Below, piece by piece: positions 22,092 to 33,993 of a stretch of DNA of 64,000 nt. The position numbers and the translations under genes were made by a program. Where the stretch lies: positions 31,380,850 through 31,444,849 of the forward strand of contig CM050452.1 of NCBI GenBank assembly GCA_027563935.2, written 5' to 3'. The notes under the pieces are model-generated. The model was not told where the DNA came from. It saw only the letters and a program-made list of their open reading frames with translations, and did no database searches. Numbering within the stretch: the stretch's first letter is position 1; each line of letters begins with the position of its first letter. The stretch comes from Costus lasius. Taxonomy: Eukaryota > Streptophyta > Magnoliopsida > Zingiberales > Costaceae.

Positions 22092-23668
22092 TCTCCCACT
22101 TGCACTAAGACCTAGAAGTTGAGGAATCTCAACCCCAAATCTCTAGCGTGACCATCATGCATCTGCTGCGCAAAAGCCTTGGTCAATGGGTCTGCCAGAT
22201 TGTTCTCTATGTTAGCTCTGCTAATCTTGACATCACCTTTGTCAATGATCTTTCTGATCAGGTGAAATCTCCTGAGTATGTGTTTGGACCTTTGATGAGA
22301 CCGTGGTTCCTTTGCTTGTGCAATTGCCCCATTGTTGTCACAGTAGAGCTCAATGGGATCCATTGCACTTGGAACCACCAGAAGTTCAGAAATGAACTTC
22401 CTGATCCAAATGGCTTCTTTGGCTACCTCAGAAGCGGCCACATACTCAGCGTCGGTTGTAGAATCAGCTATGGTGGATTGCTTGAAGCTCTTCTAGCATT
22501 CATCGCCTCCATTCATCTTGAACACATAGCCGGCCTGCGATCTGAAGTCATCAGGGTCAGACTGGAATGACGCATCAGTATAGCCCTGCATACTGAGGTC
22601 TTCCTGTCCCCCATAGACCAAGAACAGATCCTTAGTTCTTCTTAGATACTTAAGGATGTTCTTTACAGCCACCCAGTGCTGCAAACCTGGATTGGATTGG
22701 TATCGGCTGGTTATGCTCATTGTATAAGCCACATCTGGTCTAGTACATAACATTGCATATATAATCGATCCCACTGTTGAAGCATAGGGCACTCGACTCA
22801 TGTCATCCCTCTCAGCCTGTGTGGTAGGACACTAACTCTTTGAGAGAGTAAGGTCATGTCTCACTGGAAGGTATCCCCTCTTGGATTGCTCCAAGTTGAA
22901 CCTCTCCAGGACCTTATCAATGTAGGTACTCTGACTAAGGGCCAGGAGCTTCTTGGATCTATCCTGGTAGATCCTCACGCCTAGGATATAGGCGGCCTCC
23001 GCTAAGTCTTTCATCTCGAAACACTTCCCTAACTATGTATTCATAACGTGAAGACTAGGGATGTCATTTTCGATGAGCAGTATGTCATCGACATACAAGA
23101 CCAGAAAAGTCACCAAGCTCCTACTGAATTTTCTGTATACACAGGCATCATCTTCACTTTTGATAAAGCCATAGTCTCTCACAGCTTCATCAAACTGAAG
23201 ATTCCAACTTCGAGATGCTTGCTTTAATCCATAGATGGATTTCTTTAGCCGGTAGACCTTGTTGGCTTCTGCAGGATGGATGAAGCCATCAGGTTATGTC
23301 ATATACACATGCTCTGTCAGCTTCCCATTAAGGAATGCTATCTTCACATCCATCTGCCATGTCTCATAGTCATGATATGCAGCTATAGCAAGTAGAATCC
23401 GAATGGATTTGATCATGGCAACTGGCGAGAAGGTATCATCATAGTCCACTCCGTGGACTTGTTTGAATCCCTTAGCCACTAGTCTACCTATACAGGTAAC
23501 TATGTTGCCATCCATGTCTGTCTTCCTCTTGAAGACCCATTTACACCCTATGGGTTTGACCCCATCAGGTAGCTCAACCAAATCCCAGACTTGGTTAGCT
23601 GACATGGAATCCATCTCGGATCGCATGGCCTCAAGCTATCTCTCGAAGTCCAGTCCACTGATTGCCTC
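22092..23668 (-). pseudogene. Remnant of a diverged copia element C3: reverse transcriptase and RNase H
   Basis: Minus strand. It starts near LRSEMDSMSANQVWDL and runs through the RT (WQMDV, YVDD near 23080-23090) to RNase H and GLRFLNF at 22112. The frame is broken into at least four pieces (23626-23294, 23014-22832, 22801-22493, 22441-22112) by stops and shifts. The protein clearly differs from the main family (SRANIENNLADPLTKAFAQQ against CKVHTDDNLADPLTKPLAQQ), so it is a separate, older subfamily. A purine tract TCTCCCACTTGCAC (plus-strand reading) sits next to the LTR at 22091. C4 interrupts it at 23669. Confidence 0.92.
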
Positions 23669-25387
23669 TGTTGTGTCCCCTTCAAGGGGGAGCGCAAGGG
23701 GGTGAAACCCTAAAGGTGGCGCATGTCATTCTTTTGCAGCGGAAGTAGGGTTTCATGAAGATCAGATGCTATACATTCATATGATCAACTTTTGACTAAC
23801 AAGTATAGAAGACAAAGATCCATACCGTCGCCATCTCTTGGATGGTGTCTTGAAAGATAGAGCAAGAGAGATCTCCTCCAAAGGACTCGCACACAAGAAG
23901 AGGATGCGCTCACTTCCTTGGTGCTCCTTGTGCTAGCCAGGTTCCAAGGGGTGTCCTTGATCGAGTAAAGGGAAGAGATGAGGACTTCTTTTTCTTGGCG
24001 GTTCCTCCTCTCCTCGTCAACACCTTCACACGCTAGAGAGCAAGCGTTCAATCCCCAAGAGGTGACGAGAGGTGTGTAACCGAAAGGAACGTGAGGGAGG
24101 CGTCAAGCCATGAACGCATATGCGTTTCTATTTTGGAACTTTCCAAAAATAGCAACCATAAAGATCATGCGCTCATGCGTTCATGTCTCCATGAACCAAA
24201 CGCATTTTTATCTCCCTCTTGAACCAAGCGCTCACCCCATGAGCCGGTTCAATGACTAAACCAAATTAGCCCAAGCAATTGGTCCAGAAAAAATCAAACC
24301 CTAAGATTCAAAATCTGACCGTTCATCTCTCGATGCTCCCGATCGCACCGATCTAGCATCAACTCTCTCGATCGAAGCTTACCGATCTAAAGCCTTAATC
24401 AATCAAACATGATCAGACCAGATCTCACTCACAATCAGAGATTAAATCCCTTTAAACTGAACCAAAACAATTCAGTCCACACGATCTGACTTAAGTAAGC
24501 CATATCATCAAATTGTGCGACCCTGAGGGTTTCCTTTAAATGTCGGTAACGATAACTTTCGTTATCACGGTCAGTGAGGGGTATCTAGCAACACATCACT
24601 GTCTCCCGATATAAAGGAAGGAGTCTTTCAAGACTACACCCAAAACACAGCACAAGTGTGAATCCACTTCACTAGGCATACATGTTTCCTTTGCCACTGG
24701 ATGTTCTTATTGGACAAGCGTGTCAAGCCTGTAGCTCCAATATGATGAGCATGATTAGATCAGATGAACATAGTCATCTGGGTATGGCCATACTCTTTTC
24801 TCAATCATCCCATCCAGGGGGCCCCTTTAGAACATCACACTCCTTAAACAAGGAGACGGCAATCCTTTATCTATCACAAGTGCCCTAACCTGACTCAAGA
24901 TCATTGTCCAAGATAGTCTATAATCATTATGTTTCAAATGATATTGAACTACCGCAAAACAATGACAATCATCATTTAGAAAACACAAGTGATCTCAAGT
25001 CAGAGGAAATGTGCCACTTGTTGCAATCAAGGAATATTCACATTGTGACAAACAATTGAATATCCTAGTAGGGTCTGTCCAGTACATCCAATGTACCCAT
25101 GAGTCTACATCTTATCCCATGCTCGAAGCATCCTATAAGATTAGAACACATATTAGTCTCAATCATATCAAGGCTGTCTCATGTTCACCAAGATATCTCG
25201 ACTAAGGACATAATAGCATGTCAGCCCAGCTGAACAGCTTTGAGACATTATTCAGTAGTACACTTATTACAGCAGACAAGGTAACAACCTGAATAATAAC
25301 CATGCCTTTATAAACACAAGAGTTTATTACATGATACTGTTACAATCCCAAGGCCTCAAACATTAGGCTTAAGGGCATACCCCAACA
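23669..25387 (-). repeat. 3' LTR of C4
   Basis: 1719 bp, nearly identical to 31121-32839. No gene is supported inside. The short ORFs are shared by all LTR copies and carry no recognisable domain. Confidence 0.96.
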
Positions 25388-25402
25388 ATCTCCCACTTGC
25401 AC
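25388..25402 (-). other. Polypurine tract of C4
   Basis: Minus-strand GTGCAAGTGGGAGAT next to the 3' LTR. Confidence 0.88.
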
Positions 25403-25407
25403 TTAAT

Positions 25408-28400
25408 CTAATGGTTGAGAAATCTCAAACCCATATTATTACAGTGCTTCTCATGCTTCTGCTGCGCCAGAGGCTTGGTAAGCGGGTCAGCCAGATTGTC
25501 ATCTGTATGAACCTTGCAGATTTTGATCTCGCCACGATCAATGATCTCCCTGATCAAGTGAAACCGTCTCTGTATGTGCTTGGACTTCTGGTGCGACCGT
25601 GGTTCCTTTGCTTGTGCGATTGCTCCAGTGTTATCACAGAAGATAACCAAAGGATCTGCACTCGAAGGAACAACACCAAGTTCTCTCACGAACTTACGAA
25701 TCCACACTGCCTCCTTGGATGCTTCCGAGGCTGCAACATACTCGCCTTCTGTTGTGGAATCAGCAACAGTTGACTGTTTGAAACTTTTCCACACCACTGC
25801 TCCACCATTCAAGCTAAAAACATAGCCTGATTGCGATCGGAAATCATCCTGGTCAGACTGGAACGAAGCGTCAGTATATCCTTCAATACTGAGTTCTTCC
25901 TGACCACCATATATCAAGAACATATCTTTGGTCCTCCGCAGATATTTTAAAATGTTCTTGACTGCAATCCAGTGCGCCATACCTGGATTACTTTGGAACC
26001 GACTGGTCACGCTTAACCCGTAAGCGACGTCTGGGCGAGTACACAACATCGCATACATAATGGATCCAATAGCCGAAGCATAAGGCGTATTGTCCATTTC
26101 ATCTTTCTCAGTCTGTGTTTGTGGACACTGACTCTTCGAAACATTCAGACCATGTCTGACTGGAAGATATCCCCTTTTAGAATTCTCTAAATGGAATCTT
26201 TCCAGGACCTTATCGATGTAAGTACTCTGGCACAACCCGAGAAGCCTCTTAGATCTATCCCTGTAGATCTTCACACCTAATACATAGGCTGCTTCTCCTA
26301 GATCTTTCATCTGGAAACATTTCCTTAACCATGCCTTAACCGCATGCATTTCAGGAATGTCATTTCCAATGATCAAGATATCATCGACGTAGAGGACTAG
26401 GAAGGTAATTACGCTCCCACTAAACCTCTTATATACACACGGGTCATCTTCGTTCTTGATGAAACCAAACTCAGAGATTGATTCATCAAAACGAATATTC
26501 CAGCTTCTAGATGCTTGTTTCAGTCCATAAATGGACTTCTTTAACTTGCATATCTTATGACGATCTGATGGATTAGTGAAACCTTCAGGTTGTGTCATGT
26601 ACACATCCTCATCCAGATTTCCATTAAGGAAAGCTGTTTTCACATCCATCTGCCAGATCTCATAATCATAATATGCAGCTATCGCGAAAAGAATCCGAAT
26701 AGACTTGAACATGGCTACAGGAGAGAAAGTTTCATCATAATCTATCCCGTAGATTTGTTCGAAACCTTTCGCAACTAGCCTGCCTTTATAGGTAACCACG
26801 TTACCATCCATGTCAATCTTCTTCTTGAAGATCCATTTACAGCCTATAGGGATTACTCCCGGAGGCGGATCAACCAAATCCCAGACTTGGTTATCTGACA
26901 TGGAGTCCATCTCGGCTCGCATAGCTTCAAGCCACCTAGCTGAGTCCGGTCCACTGACCGCATCCGCATAAGTAAGGGGTTCATCATTATCAATGATGCA
27001 GACTCCGTCATAGCGCTCAGGCTGTCGACGGATCCTTCCCGATCTTCGCGGTTCCCGTGATATCTGAGCCTCAGGTTGTTCAGTAACCTATTCTACCGGC
27101 TCAGGCTCATCCAACTGTGCTTGACTACTTTGTCCTTCCTCTGGATTCTCATCCAGCTTTATTTCTCTCCCACTGGCCTCTTGCAGAAGAAACTCCTTCT
27201 CAAGAAATATGGCCGTCCGAGCAACAAAAACCTTGTTCTCTTTGGGATCGTAGAAATAATAACCCTTAGTTTCCTTAGGGTATCCGACAAAGATGCATTT
27301 CTCAGATCTGCTTTCCAGTTTCCCAGAGGCGAGCTTTTTGACATAAGCCTCGTAGCCCCAGATCCTGATAAATGTCAAGCTCGGCTGTTTCCCATACCAT
27401 AACTCATATGGAGTCTTAGAAACGGCCTTGGATGGCACTCGGTTTAGTATCTTTGCAGCTGTTTCCAGTGCAAAACCCCAAAAGGAGTAAGGAAGAGTAG
27501 CCTGACTCATCATAGAACGAACCATATCAAGTAACGTTCTATTTCTCCTCTCGGGCACACCATTCCATTGCGGTGTTCCTGGCGGAGTGAGCTGTGAGAT
27601 AATCCCACACTCCCTCTGATAGTCAGTAAACGCATGACTCAAGTATTCTCCACCTCGATCAGAACGAAGTGCCTTGATATTTCGGCCTAGCTGATTTTGT
27701 ACTTCATTTTTGAACTCTTTGAACTTGTCAAAAGATTCACTCTTATGTCTCATTAAATAGACATACCCATATCTACTGAAATCATCAGTAAAGGTAATGA
27801 AGTACTGATAGCCACCTCTGGCATGTTTACTAAATGGCCCACACACATCACTGTGTATAAGGTCAAGTAAACCTGAAGCCCTTTGACCTTTGTGGGAAAA
27901 AGGTGACTTCGTCATTTTACCCATTAAACAAGCCTTGCATGTATCAATCTCCTCATAGGAGAATGATCCCAACAGTCCATGATTATGCAACCGCTTAATG
28001 CGTTTCTCGTTTATATGGCCTAAACGACTATGCCATAGCAAGGTGCTGTCATCAGCATACTTGGCTTTCTTATTATCAATATTTTGTATCGAACATTCCA
28101 TGTCCAACATGAATAACCCATTGTTAATTGAACCAGTTGCATAAACAATATTATCATAAGATAAAACACACTTTGAAATATTGCATTCAAAGGAAAATCC
28201 CTTCCTGACAAGAGCAGGAATGGAGATAATATTTTTAGTAATACTGGGAACAAAATAACAACTGTTTAATTCCAATACAAGTCCAGATGGTAATGAGATG
28301 AAATAATCCCCTACAGCAACAGCAGCAACCCGTGCCCCGTTTCCAACTCGTAGGTCCACCTCATGCTGTCCCACCTGTCTTCTTCTGTTGAGTTCCTGTA

Positions 28401-29292
28401 CATTTGAACAAATGTGAACTCCACATGCAGTGTCCAACACCCATGATATAGAAGAAGATGAAAACATGACTTCAGTCACGAATATACCTGAGCCAGAAGC
28501 GATGCTTCCCCTCTTATCTCCTTGGAGCGCTTTACAGTCCTTTTTCCAGTGACCCAGCTGGCCACAGTGGAAACACCTGTATTCCTTGGACCGCTTAACC
28601 TTCTGCTTCAGAGCCTTGCTGTAGTTCTTGACAGGGGCCTTGCCCTTCTTCCCCTTCTTCTTGTTCCTGGAAGGAACCATTAAGACAGAGGTTGAAGGCT
28701 TTCCCTTCAGAGTTTCCTCAGTAGTCAAGAGCATATTCAGCAGCTCTGTCGGAGTACAATCGATTTTGTTCATATTAAAGTTAATGATGAACGCATCGAA
28801 AGAAGGCGGGAGAGACTGCAGAATAATGTCTACAGCAAGCTCCTGATTGATGGTATGCCCCAGTTTCTCTAGAGCCTCCTTGTGCCCAATCATCTTGAGC
28901 ACATGAGCTCCCACTGGGCTCCCTTCAGCCACTTTGCTCTGAAAGAAAAGCTTTGTCAGATTATAGCGTTCTGTCCTCGCCTGTGCAGCATACAGCATCC
29001 TGAGGTTTGCTATCATGTCTATAGTAGACATATCCTCATGCTAACGCTGCAGCGATGGCGTCATAGACGCTAGCATCAGGCAAGCGACATCAATGCTATC
29101 ATTGACGTGCTTTTCATAGGCATCCCGAACCGCCCTTGCGGCGTTCGGAGCGGGCTGCGGCGGTATCGCCATCTCGAGGACATACAGTTTCCTCTCTGCC
29201 TTAAGAACAATCTTAAGGTGTCCATACCAGTCCGAGAAGTTCGGCCCAGCAAACTTCTCCCTTTCCAGTAGGGATCGCACATTGAAGCTCAT
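25408..29292 (-). pseudogene. Copia gag-pol polyprotein of C4, two nonsense codons
   Basis: 1295 codons, the same length as in C2 and C6, starting MSFNVRSLLERE at 29292. Gag, CCHC knuckle (CFHCGQLGHWKKDC), protease LDTACG, pre-integrase HHCC, integrase D-D-E (the last in PERRNRT), YVDD and RNase H are all present. There are two in-frame stops, both TAG where relatives have CAG (Gln). One is at 29043-29041 in gag (LQR*HE). The other is at 27090-27088 in the linker between integrase and RT (EPVE*VTEQ). There is no frameshift. The ATG gag start is retained, unlike in C1 and C5. Confidence 0.95.
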
Positions 29293-29593
29293 GGTGTTCG
29301 TTGCTGCAGGTATCTACAACAATGCAAGAACAGCAAGGTCAGTATCAATGTTAAGAATCAATCAGGACTTAAGAAAGATTCTTTTTCTCACTATTTTATC
29401 TGGCTGAAAAATCCAGCAAAACAGCCCGAAAGAGTAGAACTCTTTTAGTGAGATGGGATCCAGATTTCATACTTGGTCTCCGCGTCCCGCTCAGGCGAGA
29501 TAAGATGCACAGAGAGTACAAGCACTAATCTCTGGTAGGCTGTCCCAGCCAATCGCCAACCCGTGCGATTCCCCTTCATCTGGGCAATCCAGC

Positions 29594-29627
29594 AGACTGT
29601 GCCAACTGAGTTGGTACAACACAGTCT
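29594..29627 (-). promoter_or_regulatory. Leader hairpin 1 of C4
   Basis: AGACTGTG/CACAGTCT outer stem, TTGTA bulge, CCAAC/GTTGG inner stem, loop TCA (element sense). Confidence 0.6.
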
Positions 29628-29806
29628 CTGACCCCACAGATGGCTGCCTCCATGTGCTACCATATGCGCTACATATGTAGCCTACATGGTCAAGCTGACC
29701 CGACCTACTCCCTGGACCACCACGTGCTATGCTGAGCAACGAGAAGGGATAAATCCCTACTCTGTAACACGCAGGTGTAATCCAGCACCGTCTGAAGATA
29801 GATGGA

Positions 29807-29835
29807 CGTGCCCACTGAGTGGGTACAACACGGCT
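29807..29835 (-). promoter_or_regulatory. Leader hairpin 2 of C4
   Basis: CGTG/CACG outer stem, TTGTA bulge, CCCAC/GTGGG inner stem, loop TCA (element sense). Confidence 0.6.
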
Positions 29836-30154
29836 CCAACGATAGTCAGAACAGTGAGGTTTCGCGTCAGAAGGCTTACGAGCTTGATATTTAGCGTTGG
29901 ATTTTAACGGTCTTTTATCTTCTTATCTATCATGCAAACCCTATGGTGATAGCAGAAGATAAATTCATGCATTTCTAATTATATAAGCAATAAAAAGAAA
30001 GCATGGTTCTTATGTGGTAAAAGCCCATAGCCTAAGTAAGACCTTAATAGCACTTAAGTCTTCACTTGCTTTTCTTCATGGGACTTTTGCTGCTCATCTG
30101 GCCCAAGCCAGGGCCCAAGCGCCATCTGCAGCTCAGGTGCGCCTACCAGGGAAA

Positions 30155-30219
30155 ATGCGCCTGGTCCTAGGGTCGAACCCTAGACCTCCCACCTGGTCCA
30201 GCCACTGCTGCATGCGCCT
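30155..30219 (-). other. tRNA T-arm-like segment in the C4 leader
   Basis: The element-sense strand reads CTAGGGTTCGACCCTAGG, a T-arm-like hairpin with a pol III box B core GGTTCGACCC. An ATGCGCCT direct repeat (30155-30162 and 30212-30219) flanks it. Present in C4, C5 and C6, absent from C1 and C2. Not a complete tRNA. Confidence 0.5.
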
Positions 30220-31106
30220 CTGCCAAGTGTGCTCAGTGCTCTTGTCTGATTAATTTACAAATTAATCTATCTATACAAGATTGACTCGCAGGTCAATTAC
30301 ATTTTATAAATTAAAAACAATGTGATGCACAGATCACAATAATCAATTTACATTTTAATACAGGCACGCAGGCCCCAGCACAGCACACATTTAACATGGG
30401 CAGCCCACATAAGAATAAATAAACGGGCATATGCTTCAATCAAACATGTGATCCAACATAGGAAGATAAAAATTTGAAAACCCCATTGGTATCAATTTTA
30501 ATTTTCCTTATGTGCCCTACTACCTTACAACGGTCCATTACTAGGGATCCACTCATCCAACCCAGTCAGATCCACTGCCCACGCATGCACCAAGTCCTAA
30601 CTGACTCGAGTCGACCCAATGGTCAACTATGCATGCGCTAGGGCTGAACAACCACAATGAGGTCTGGCAAGCGGGCGTGACCCCGGGCCTAACTCATGTG
30701 TGTTCACTAGTCGTCTCAACCAGACATCGCTACACGCCTGTCTGCAGTCGACCTATAGCCACCAAGTGCTTACGCACAGGTGCTATCTAGTCAACCCATC
30801 AAGGCTGTCAGATGGTCTGATCAGACTGTCTGGATCTAACCTAGGGGATGATTTCAACCCTAATAACCCGTCTAAGGGTTTAAAGTAGAGCCTTAGATCT
30901 AGAGTGAGTCGCGCATGTCAAGTAGGTTTTTGAGAAAACAAACATGAAGCAAGCGCCAACAACATGCGCCAAGAAAATATACATCAAGTTTTGCATGTAC
31001 AACAACTCAAATGAAATTTTCGCATGTAACCCTAGATCTAGAGATACGCGTAAGCATGGATCATGAATCACAAAGCAAAGCAATCATAATAACAATGCAT
31101 AGAACC

Positions 31107-31118
31107 GCTCTGATACCA
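31107..31118 (-). other. Primer binding site of C4 (initiator tRNA-Met)
   Basis: Minus-strand TGGTATCAGAGC, two bases from the LTR end at 31121. Confidence 0.92.
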
Positions 31119-31120
31119 AT

Positions 31121-32839
31121 TGTTGTGTCCCCTTCAAGGGGGAGTGCAAGGGGGTGAAACCCTAAAGGTGGCGCATGTCATTCTTTTGCAGCGGAAGTAG
31201 GGTTTCATGAAGATCAGATGCTATACATTCATATGATCAACTTTTGACTAACAAGTATAGAAGACAAAGATCCATACCGTCGCCATCTCTTGGATGGTGT
31301 CTTGAAAGAGAGAGCAAGAGAGATCTCCTCCAAAGGACTCGCACACAAGAAGAGGATGCGCTCACTTCCTTGGTGCTCCTTGTGCTAGCCAGGTTCCAAG
31401 GGGTGTCCTTGATCGAGTAAAGGGAAGAGATGAGGACTTCTTTTTCTTGGCGGTTCCTCCTCTCCTCGTCAACACCTTCACACGCTAGAGAGCAAGCGTT
31501 CAATCCCCAAGAGGTGACGAGAGGTGTGTAACCAAAAGGAACGTGAGGGAGGCGTCAAGCCATGAACGCATATGCGTTTCTATTTTGGAACTTTCCAAAA
31601 ATAGCAACCATAAAGATCATGCGCTCATGCGTTCATGTCTCCATGAACCAAACGCATTTTTATCTCCCTCTTGAACCAAGCGCTCACCCCATGAGCCGGT
31701 TCAATGACTAAACCAAATTAGCCCAAGCAATTGGTCCAGAAAAAATCAAACCCTAAGATTCAAAATCTGACCGTTCATCTCTCGATGCTCCCGATCGCAC
31801 CGATCTAGCATCAACTCTCTCGATCGAAGCTTACCGATCTAAAGCCTTAATCAATCAAACATGATCAGACCAGATCTCACTCACAATCAGAGATTAAATC
31901 CCTTTAAACTGAACCAAAACAATTCAGTCCACACGATCTTACTTAAGTAAGCCATATCATCAAATTGTGCGACCCTGAGGGTTTCCTTTAAATGTCGGTA
32001 ACGATAACTTTCGTTATCACGGTCAGTGAGGGGTATCTAGCAACACATCACTGTCTCCCGATATAAAGGAAGGAGTCTTTCAAGACTACACCCAAAACAC
32101 AGCACAAGTGTGAATCCACTTCACTAGGCATACATGTTTCCTTTGCCACTGGATGTTCTTATTGGACAAGCGTGTCAAGCCTGTAGCTCCAATATGATGA
32201 GCATGATTAGATCAGATGAACATAGTCATCTGGGTATGGCCATACTCTTTTCTCAATCATCCCATCCAGGGGGCCCCTTTAGAACATCACACTCCTTAAA
32301 CAAGGAGACGGCAATCCTTTATCTATCACAAGTGCCCTAACCTGACTCAAGATCATTGTCCAAGATAGTCTATAATCATTATGTTTCAAATGATATTGAA
32401 CTACCTCAAAACAATGACAATCATCATTTAGAAAACACAAGTGATCTCAAGTCAGAGGAAATGTGCCACTTGTTGCAATCAAGGAATATTCACATTGTGA
32501 CAAACAATTGAATATCCTAGTAGGGTCTGTCCAGTACATCCAATGTACCCATGAGTCTACATCTTATCCCATGCTCGAAGCATCCTATAAGATTAGAACA
32601 CATATTAGTCTCAATCATATCAAGGCTGTCTCATGTTCACCAAGATATCTCGACTAAGGACATAATAGCATGTCAGCCTAGCTGAACAGCTTTGAGACAT
32701 TATTCAGTAGTACACTTATTACAGCAGACAAGGTAACAACCTGAATAATAACCATGCCTTTATAAACACAAGAGTTTATTACATGATACTGTTACAATCC
32801 CAAGGCCTCAAACATTAGGCTTAAGGGCATACCCCAACA
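31121..32839 (-). repeat. 5' LTR of C4
   Basis: 1719 bp. TATA-like block and GATAAC-GAAA-GTTATC hairpin (32003-32018, element sense). Predicted U5 start codon at 31286-31284. Right end TGTTGGGG at 32839, followed by GCCTC. Confidence 0.96.
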
Positions 32840-32944
32840 GCCTCATCATAAGTCGTGGGCTCATCCTCAATGATGAAGATCCCGTCGTGTTGGGTCGGCA
32901 GTGACCCATACCTCTTAGGTGCACGACGAATCCTCCGAGACCTA
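32840..32944 (-). pseudogene. C3 polyprotein fragment upstream of the C4 insertion
   Basis: On the minus strand it reads RRIRRAPKRYGSLPTQ ... IFIIEDEPTTYDEA, the homologue of the RRQPERYDGVYIIDDEPLTYADA linker in the main family. It continues C3 pol across C4. It ends at the G2 LTR, and the rest of C3 (gag, integrase, 5' LTR) is not found in the window. Confidence 0.8.
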
Positions 32945-33109
32945 TGTGGGGAGTCAAGACCACCTCATGGGACTCCCCACTAGCCTCGGACAATACCTGG
33001 AAAGACTCCCCAGGGCCAGAGGGAGAAGTCCCAGAACTCTCAGCTCAAACAGGTGTCTGCAGCACCAAACAGGGAAAGACACACCATCAAGAAATAACAA
33101 GAGACACCT

Positions 33110-33228
33110 TGAAGAGGCATTTTGAAGAGACATTTTGAAGAGACATTTTGAAGAGACTCTTTGAAGAGACATTTTGAAGAGACATGTTGAAGAGACACTT
33201 TGAAGAGATATTTTGAGGAGACACCTTG
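33110..33228. repeat. 13-bp tandem repeat in the G2 5' LTR
   Basis: About nine copies of CATTTTGAAGAGA with minor variants, just upstream of the TATA box. The same array with about ten units is in the 3' LTR. Confidence 0.93.
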
Positions 33229-33233
33229 AAGTC

Positions 33234-33240
33234 TATATAA
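33234..33240 (+). promoter_or_regulatory. TATA box of the G2 LTR
   Basis: TATATAA in TCTATATAAGAGAGATGGG. The 3' LTR equivalent is at 49640-49646. Confidence 0.75.
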
Positions 33241-33874
33241 GAGAGATGGGTTCTCTTGGGGGGGGGGTAGTTTTTTTGTGTGAGAATTTCAAGCTTTGTA
33301 GTAGCATCTAGTCCACTTTAAACTCCAAGGGTTCTCGCCTAGGGTCCCTTGTCTTGTAATCATTTTGTGCTTCAATCAAATTTGGTCGCCGGAGTGCCTC
33401 CCATCACTCCGGGTGCCGATCTTTGCCTTCAAGAATTTTTTTCAACTTGGGCGCCTAGCCCTTGCATTCCTCTAGGGCGCCTAGCCCTTGCCTACCTCTA
33501 GGGCGCCTACCCCTTTGTCTACCCTCAGGACTCCTCGCCCTCCTCTCTGACCCAGCCGAGGACTCGCAACGCTCCGCTTCCACAGCCTCGTAAAGGTTCC
33601 GTGCGCGCGTGCATGCTCGAAAGTTGGCTCTATGAGTCAGGTAAGTAATTTCCATTGTAGCATCGTGCCCTGGTTTTCTCGGCTATCGGTATTGCTCAAG
33701 CAAGTCGCGTTGTGCGGCACGAGTTTTGTCAATTTTCTCAAATTTTTCCCCGTATCGCACATTTCTTCTTCCCTCATCTTATGACCCTCCCATGTTTTCC
33801 GCATCATCATCTCCACCACCTTAGTGTACTGATCTAAGGACCCCCAACCTATTCATCTGCTGCGTCAGTTTTTT

Positions 33875-33886
33875 TGGTATCAGAGC
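33875..33886 (+). other. Primer binding site of G2 (initiator tRNA-Met)
   Basis: TGGTATCAGAGC, seven bases after the LTR end GCGTCA. Confidence 0.9.
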
Positions 33887-33993
33887 AAGGTTTGGAGCTA
33901 ACTCTTGTCTAGCTCCGCCGGTCTCTTGCATCATATCATATCGGTTTCTTCGTTTTCTTCTTCCGCATTGCATTGTCGCACCATACCCACATC

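Larger units (their letters stand above)
29314..31277 (-). other. Predicted leader intron of C4
   Basis: The donor ATGGCGACG^GTATGG lies in the 5' LTR (ATG at 31286-31284). The acceptor TTGTTGTAG^ATACCTG ends at 29314. Joining gives ATG GCG ACG ATA CCT ... in frame with the gag ATG at 29292. Apart from the hairpins, T-arm segment and primer site listed separately, I see nothing in this 1.96 kb. Confidence 0.6.
23669..32839 (-). mobile_element. Complete Ty1/copia retrotransposon C4, nested in C3 pol
   Basis: 9171 bp, equal LTRs of 1719 bp (23669-25387 and 31121-32839) and a perfect target duplication GCCTC (23664-23668 and 32840-32844). The LTRs differ at about 6 positions by eye. It splits the C3 polyprotein between the GRIRR...P linker and the RT. 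The LTR tips form TGTTG...CAACA. Confidence 0.97.
32945..33867 (+). repeat. 5' LTR of G2
   Basis: Homologous to 49340-50271. The left edge TGTGGGGAGTC is aligned to TGACGGAGTT in the other copy, so it is uncertain by a few bases. It ends GCGTCA at 33867. It holds a 13-bp tandem repeat, a TATA box at 33234 and GGGCGCCTAGCCCTTG repeats near 33450-33510. Confidence 0.87.

Noticed and set aside
30160..30220. Possible tRNA gene in the copia leader
   Set aside because: Only a T-arm and box B are visible. No acceptor stem, anticodon arm or convincing box A could be found.
33110..33228. Regularly spaced repeats resembling a CRISPR array
   Set aside because: The units are contiguous 13-mers without spacers, inside a plant LTR.
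33973..33993. Upstream start of G2 gag at 33973
   Set aside because: The codon there is TTG. The first ATG in the frame is 33994.
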